From an uncultured Clostridia bacterium (GTDB taxonomy: Bacteria > Bacillota > Clostridia > Christensenellales > Borkfalkiaceae): 9,378 nucleotides of DNA. This document shows, piece after piece, positions 6,461 through 9,378 of this stretch. The stretch is from NCBI GenBank assembly GCA_947629845.1, contig CANRFD010000045.1, forward strand, positions 1-9,378, in the 5' to 3' direction. The notes beneath the pieces were generated by a model that was given only the letters and a program-made list of their open reading frames with translations, made no database searches and was not told the DNA's origin. Both the position numbers and the translations under genes were made by a program. Within the stretch, counting starts at the first letter, position 1. Every line of letters begins with the position of its first letter.

Positions 6461-7381
6461 TTGAAAGAGAACGAAGCAAAGCGCGGTCTGCGCGAGAAAA
6501 TTTTCAGGGTCATCGAGGCCTCGGACGGGAACGATGTGTGGAGCAGTCTCTACGACTACTTCACGATGCTCCTTATCATCCTGAGTTTGGTGCCGCTGGC
6601 CTTCAAGGAGACGTATAAGGCCTTTGAGATCATCGACTACATTTGCGTGGCGATCTTCATCGTCGATTACCTGCTCCGCTGGCTGACCGCCGACTTCAAA
6701 TTCGGCAAGAAAAACGTGCTCTCGTTCCTGCGCTATCCCTTCAGTTTTATGGCGCTCATCGACCTCGTCTCCATTCTCCCGTCGCTCACGGTGCTCAACG
6801 CGAGCTTCAAACTGTTGAGAATTTTCCGTCTCATCCGCGCCTTCCGCGTCTTTCGCGTGTTTAAGGCGGTGCGCTATTCGAAGAGCATCAGGATCATTGC
6901 GGATGTGCTGAAAAATTCCCGCCGCGCGCTTGCCTCGGTGGGGACGTTCGCCATCGGCTATATTTTGGTCTCCGCGCTCGTCATCTTCAACGTCGAGCCC
7001 GAGTCCTTCGACAACTTTTTCGAGGCCGTCTATTGGGCGACCGTTTCGCTGACGACGGTGGGCTACGGCGACATCTACCCCGTCTCCGTGGCGGGGCAGG
7101 TCGTTACGATGATCTCGTCCCTGTTCGGCATCGCCATCATCGCCCTGCCCTCGGGCATCATCACGGCGGGGTACATGAAGGAGATCGAGGCGCAGCATGC
7201 CGAGGCCGAAGCCGCAAGGTCGAACAAGGGGGAGACGACGGACGCGGAGACGCCCGGAGAGGTTGCGGAGGGCAAAGAGGCCGCGGAGGTGATCGCGGAG
7301 GAGGCCGCCGTTGCCGAGGAACCCGCGGAGCAAGACGACGGAGACAGCGCCGCCCCTACGGAGCAAGCGGCCGACCGTTGA
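6461..7381 (+). CDS. Voltage-gated potassium channel-like protein (6-TM, Kv type)
   Basis: This encodes 306 residues from a TTG start. It has the full voltage-gated channel layout: S1 (about 34-48), S2 (56-75, with acidic D69), S3 (about 96-109, with D101), and S4 with a positive residue at every third position (R120, R123, R126, R129, R132, K135). A pore loop carries the potassium selectivity filter TTVGYGD at 198-204, and S6 ends in 'IALPSGIITAGY' (about 220-236). The inferred role is voltage-dependent potassium flux across the cytoplasmic membrane. There is no RCK or cyclic-nucleotide domain. Instead residues about 240-306 form a low-complexity Glu/Ala-rich acidic cytoplasmic tail, probably disordered. 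It lies 11 bases after recG with its Shine-Dalgarno overlapping the recG stop, so it is very likely co-transcribed with recG. Confidence 0.93.
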   Translation: MKENEAKRGLREKIFRVIEASDGNDVWSSLYDYFTMLLIILSLVPLAFKETYKAFEIIDYICVAIFIVDYLLRWLTADFKFGKKNVLSFLRYPFSFMALIDLVSILPSLTVLNASFKLLRIFRLIRAFRVFRVFKAVRYSKSIRIIADVLKNSRRALASVGTFAIGYILVSALVIFNVEPESFDNFFEAVYWATVSLTTVGYGDIYPVSVAGQVVTMISSLFGIAIIALPSGIITAGYMKEIEAQHAEAEAARSNKGETTDAETPGEVAEGKEAAEVIAEEAAVAEEPAEQDDGDSAAPTEQAADR

Positions 7382-7450
7382 GCCGATAGGCATTCACGGA
7401 AATACAAATTTTTAATGAAATATCGCTTTGAGAAAATCAAACGGGAAAGT

Positions 7451-7475
7451 CGGGGGCGTTGCTCCCGGTTTTTTC
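7451..7475 (+). terminator. Rho-independent terminator of recG-channel operon
   Basis: CGGGGGC (7451-7457) pairs with GCTCCCG (7461-7467), with one G:T wobble and a GTT loop, and is followed by GTTTTTTC with six T at 7469-7474. It lies 70 bases after the channel stop codon. Confidence 0.85.
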
Positions 7476-7512
7476 TGCCGTCCGCTTTGTATTTGCTGCG
7501 GGCACGCGTCTG

Positions 7513-7541
7513 TTGACGAATGATTTTCACCGTGCTATAAT
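7513..7541 (+). promoter_or_regulatory. Strong sigma-A promoter of the ABC transporter operon
   Basis: TTGACG (7513-7518), a 17-base spacer and TATAAT (7536-7541) with the extended -10 TGC at 7533-7535. This is the best promoter match in the window. Transcription should start near 7548, giving a leader of about 68 bases. Confidence 0.88.
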
Positions 7542-7553
7542 AAATGGTGAAAA

Positions 7554-7572
7554 GCGGCGTTACGGACGCCGC
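7554..7572 (+). other. Hairpin at the 5' end of the transporter mRNA
   Basis: GCGGCGT (7554-7560) and ACGCCGC (7566-7572) form a perfect 7-bp stem with the loop TACGG. It would begin within about 6 bases of the predicted transcription start. No T run follows, so it is not a terminator. A 5' stabilising structure or a regulator binding site are possible readings. Confidence 0.5.
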
Positions 7573-7602
7573 ACGGTTTGCCCGGGACAAGGGAGGCATT
7601 TC

Positions 7603-7609
7603 GGAGGAG
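7603..7609 (+). promoter_or_regulatory. Ribosome binding site setting the transporter start
   Basis: GGAGGAG lies 6 bases before the ATG at 7616. The frame is open back to an ATG at 7544, but that codon lies at or before the predicted transcription start. The 7616 start also gives a textbook lipoprotein signal peptide. Confidence 0.85.
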
Positions 7610-7615
7610 AATGCA

Positions 7616-9199
7616 ATGCATAAAAGGATAAACGCAAAAGCGGTTTTCTGCTTGCTCTTTGCGGTATTGACGGCGCTCGTGTGCCTTGTCGGCTGCACGG
7701 GCGGCGAGGCCGAAGGCGGGGGCGGAACGTCGGATAATTCGGAGGCCGAAGTCGAGCTTTCCCGCTTTGAAAACGCCCGCCTCGGCGTGGTGACGGGGTC
7801 GCTCTACGGCGGATATTCGCGCGAGCTCTTCCCCAGCGCCTCGGTCAGCGAGTTCAACAATTTTGCAGACGTCCTCGCGGCGCTCATGCAAGGGAAGGTG
7901 GACGGCACCATGCTCGACCGCCCCAACTTCAACTCCGTAAAGCGCACGGAAAAGGGGCTCTCCTGCACGGTAGTTCCCCAATATTCGGTGGAGATCGGCT
8001 TCGGTTTCCAGAAGAACGACGGCGGAGACGCTTTGAAAACCAAGATGGACGGCTTTCTCGCGCGGTTGAAAGCGGACGGAACTCTGGACGAAATGATCGG
8101 AAAATGGTATGGCGAGACGGAGCCGCAGGAAAACGTTCCCCTCGGCGAGCTCCCCGCATCCTCCGAACTGCTCAACGTGTCGATCGACATGACGCGCAAG
8201 CCGTTCGTATATATGTATAACAACGAGCCCGTCGGCTTCGAGATCGAGGTGCTGTATCTCTTTTGCAGGGAATACGGTTACAGGGTGAATTATACCAACG
8301 GATCGTTCAGCACCGACGGCCTCGCCGGGCTTGCGGCGGGAAAATACGACATGGTGTGCGCCGGGCTGTATATGACCGCCGAGCGCAAGCAGAGCGTAAA
8401 TTTCAGCGAGCCGTACATGGTCGCAGACGTTGTGATGGCGACGTACGCCGGGGAAGGCGGCGGATTTTTTGCCTCCATCGGCGAGAGCTTCGAAAAGACA
8501 TTCGTCCGCGAGGGGCGCTGGAAAATGATCCTCGAGGGCATCGGTACGACGCTGCTCATCAGCGTTTGCGCCGTGCTCGGGGGGACGCTCCTCGGCTTTC
8601 TCCTGTATCTGTGGACGCGTTCGAAGTATAAAGTTGCATCGGCGATCGCCCGCGGGATCGCAGCGGTCTATTCCAAGATCGTTGCGGGAATGCCCGCGCT
8701 CGTCATTTTGATGCTTCTCTTTTACGTCATATTCGGCGCGGTGGATATAAGCGGCCTCGCGGTGGCCGTGATCGGCTTTATCCTGACCTTCGGGTCGTTT
8801 GTGTATAATCAGCTCAAACTCTCCGTGGAGAGCGTCGACAGGGGGCAGACGGAAGCGGCGTATGCGCTCGGCTACGGGCGGAACCGCGCCTTTTTCCGCA
8901 TCGTCCTGCCGCAGGCGATGAAGATGTTCCTGCCCGTGTATTCCTCCGAGATCGTAAACCTCGTAAAGGCAACGTCTGTCGTCGGGTACATCGCGGTGAA
9001 CGACCTTACAAAGGTAGGGGACATCATAAGAAGCAACACATACGAGGCGTTCTTCCCGCTCATTGCCGTAGCTTTGATCTATTTTTTGATCACGTGGGGG
9101 ATCTCCGCGCTGCTCGGGCTCCTTCAACGCAGAATGGATCCGAGGCGGAAAAAGAAAAAGGACGGGGACAAAAAGAGGTTCCTTCCGGAGGAGGCGTAA
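7616..9199 (+). CDS. Amino-acid (PAAT) ABC transporter: lipoprotein binding domain fused to permease
   Basis: This encodes 527 residues. Residues 1-27 are a lipoprotein signal peptide (KR near the N-terminus, hydrophobic core, lipobox LVGC with C27), followed by a Gly/Glu-rich linker. Residues 56-167 match the second half of a family-3 solute-binding protein: 'LGVVTGSLYGG', 'VDGTMLD' with D101 in the usual amino-group-binding position, and the C-terminal 'LKADGTLDEMIGKWYGE'. Residues 186-279 match the first half: 'PFVYMYNNEPVGFEIEV' and 'YDMVCAGLYMTAERKQSVNFSEPY', with R257 in the carboxylate-binding position. So the halves are in swapped order. From about 300 a HisM/GlnP-type permease follows, with the EAA loop at 413-432 (EAA, G419, LP at 431-432) and a lysine-rich cytoplasmic end. 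It should import polar amino acids; the ligand is unknown. The ATPase gene follows after one base. Confidence 0.92.
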   Translation: MHKRINAKAVFCLLFAVLTALVCLVGCTGGEAEGGGGTSDNSEAEVELSRFENARLGVVTGSLYGGYSRELFPSASVSEFNNFADVLAALMQGKVDGTMLDRPNFNSVKRTEKGLSCTVVPQYSVEIGFGFQKNDGGDALKTKMDGFLARLKADGTLDEMIGKWYGETEPQENVPLGELPASSELLNVSIDMTRKPFVYMYNNEPVGFEIEVLYLFCREYGYRVNYTNGSFSTDGLAGLAAGKYDMVCAGLYMTAERKQSVNFSEPYMVADVVMATYAGEGGGFFASIGESFEKTFVREGRWKMILEGIGTTLLISVCAVLGGTLLGFLLYLWTRSKYKVASAIARGIAAVYSKIVAGMPALVILMLLFYVIFGAVDISGLAVAVIGFILTFGSFVYNQLKLSVESVDRGQTEAAYALGYGRNRAFFRIVLPQAMKMFLPVYSSEIVNLVKATSVVGYIAVNDLTKVGDIIRSNTYEAFFPLIAVALIYFLITWGISALLGLLQRRMDPRRKKKKDGDKKRFLPEEA

Positions 9200-9200
9200 G

Positions 9201-9378
9201 ATGATCCGCATCGAGCATTTGAGAAAGGAATACGCGAATGCAACGCCGCTCAGGGATGTAAGCGTCACCATAAACGACGGCGATGTGATCTCCGTCATCG
9301 GGCCGTCCGGCACGGGGAAATCGACGCTCATCCGCTGCATCGACCTGTTGGAGACGCCGACCTCGGGCAACATCTGGG
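9201..9378 (+). CDS. Amino-acid ABC transporter ATP-binding protein (GlnQ/HisP-like), 3' end missing
   Basis: Only the first 59 codons are in the window. They read as the start of a PAAT ATPase: 'MIRIEHLRKEY', then the Walker A motif GPSGTGKST at residues 34-42, then 'LIRCIDLLETPTSGNIW'. The ATG follows the permease stop by one base, and GGAGGAGG (9187-9194), inside the permease coding end, lies 6 bases upstream. The protein should sit on the cytoplasmic face and power the fused binding protein/permease. Signature, Walker B and switch motifs lie beyond the edge. Confidence 0.95.
   Translation, partial: MIRIEHLRKEYANATPLRDVSVTINDGDVISVIGPSGTGKSTLIRCIDLLETPTSGNIW

Noticed and set aside
6446..7393. 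Open frame of 315 codons on the - strand
   Set aside because: It is antisense to the channel gene, whose S1-S6 helices and TTVGYGD filter are unmistakable.
7415..7516. Small + strand frame of 33 codons starting ATG at 7415
   Set aside because: It has no Shine-Dalgarno sequence and reads through the terminator and into the transporter promoter.
7544..7615. Upstream start (ATG 7544) for the transporter fusion
   Set aside because: It lies at or before the predicted transcription start and has no ribosome binding site; the ATG at 7616 has both GGAGGAG and a proper lipoprotein signal peptide.
7535..9373. Long open frame of 612 codons on the - strand
   Set aside because: It lies fully antisense to the transporter fusion, which has clear domains, a promoter and a ribosome binding site. 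The frame is open because of GC-rich codon bias; its translation is rich in His, Arg and Glu and resembles no family.

Overview
The window reads as a chromosomal segment of a fairly GC-rich member of the Clostridia (Bacillota), probably a gut commensal. Four things suggest this. The rpmB / yloU / fakA / recG neighbourhood matches the one known from Bacillus and its relatives. Shine-Dalgarno sequences are strong (GGAGG types) and several promoters are good sigma-A matches. There is a BspA-type leucine-rich-repeat surface protein with a His/Cys-rich module of the kind common in gut Firmicutes. The amino-acid ABC transporter is a lipoprotein-permease fusion, also common in gut anaerobes. I cannot place it to genus.

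Layout. Positions 1-1620 hold the 3' part of a BspA-like surface protein gene on the + strand, entering from the left edge inside a glycine-rich repeat. Positions 1621-1906 are non-coding: G-run repeats, an 18-base perfect palindrome, a second hairpin, and the terminator of the convergent rpmB gene. rpmB (ribosomal protein L28, zinc-binding form) is on the - strand at 1907-2095. Between 2096 and 2315 is a divergent promoter region with an inverted repeat in the rpmB leader. Then come an Asp23/Gls24-family gene (yloU-like) and fakA (fatty acid kinase), ended by a strong terminator. recG follows after an AT-rich gap, with a voltage-gated potassium-channel-like gene behind it whose ribosome binding site overlaps the recG stop codon; that pair is closed by another terminator. 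An almost ideal promoter (TTGACG, 17 bases, TATAAT with an extended TG) drives an amino-acid ABC transporter operon: a substrate-binding/permease fusion, then the ATPase gene, which runs off the right edge.

How the genes relate. rpmB, the Asp23 gene, fakA and recG are a conserved housekeeping cluster: translation, envelope/stress function, phospholipid precursor supply from exogenous fatty acids, and replication-fork rescue. The channel is an accessory rider on recG. The transporter operon is a separate nutrient-uptake unit. Its most unusual feature is that the two halves of the binding protein appear in swapped order before the permease. I saw no tRNA, rRNA, CRISPR array, insertion sequence or phage gene, and no clear sign of an undescribed defence or mobile system.
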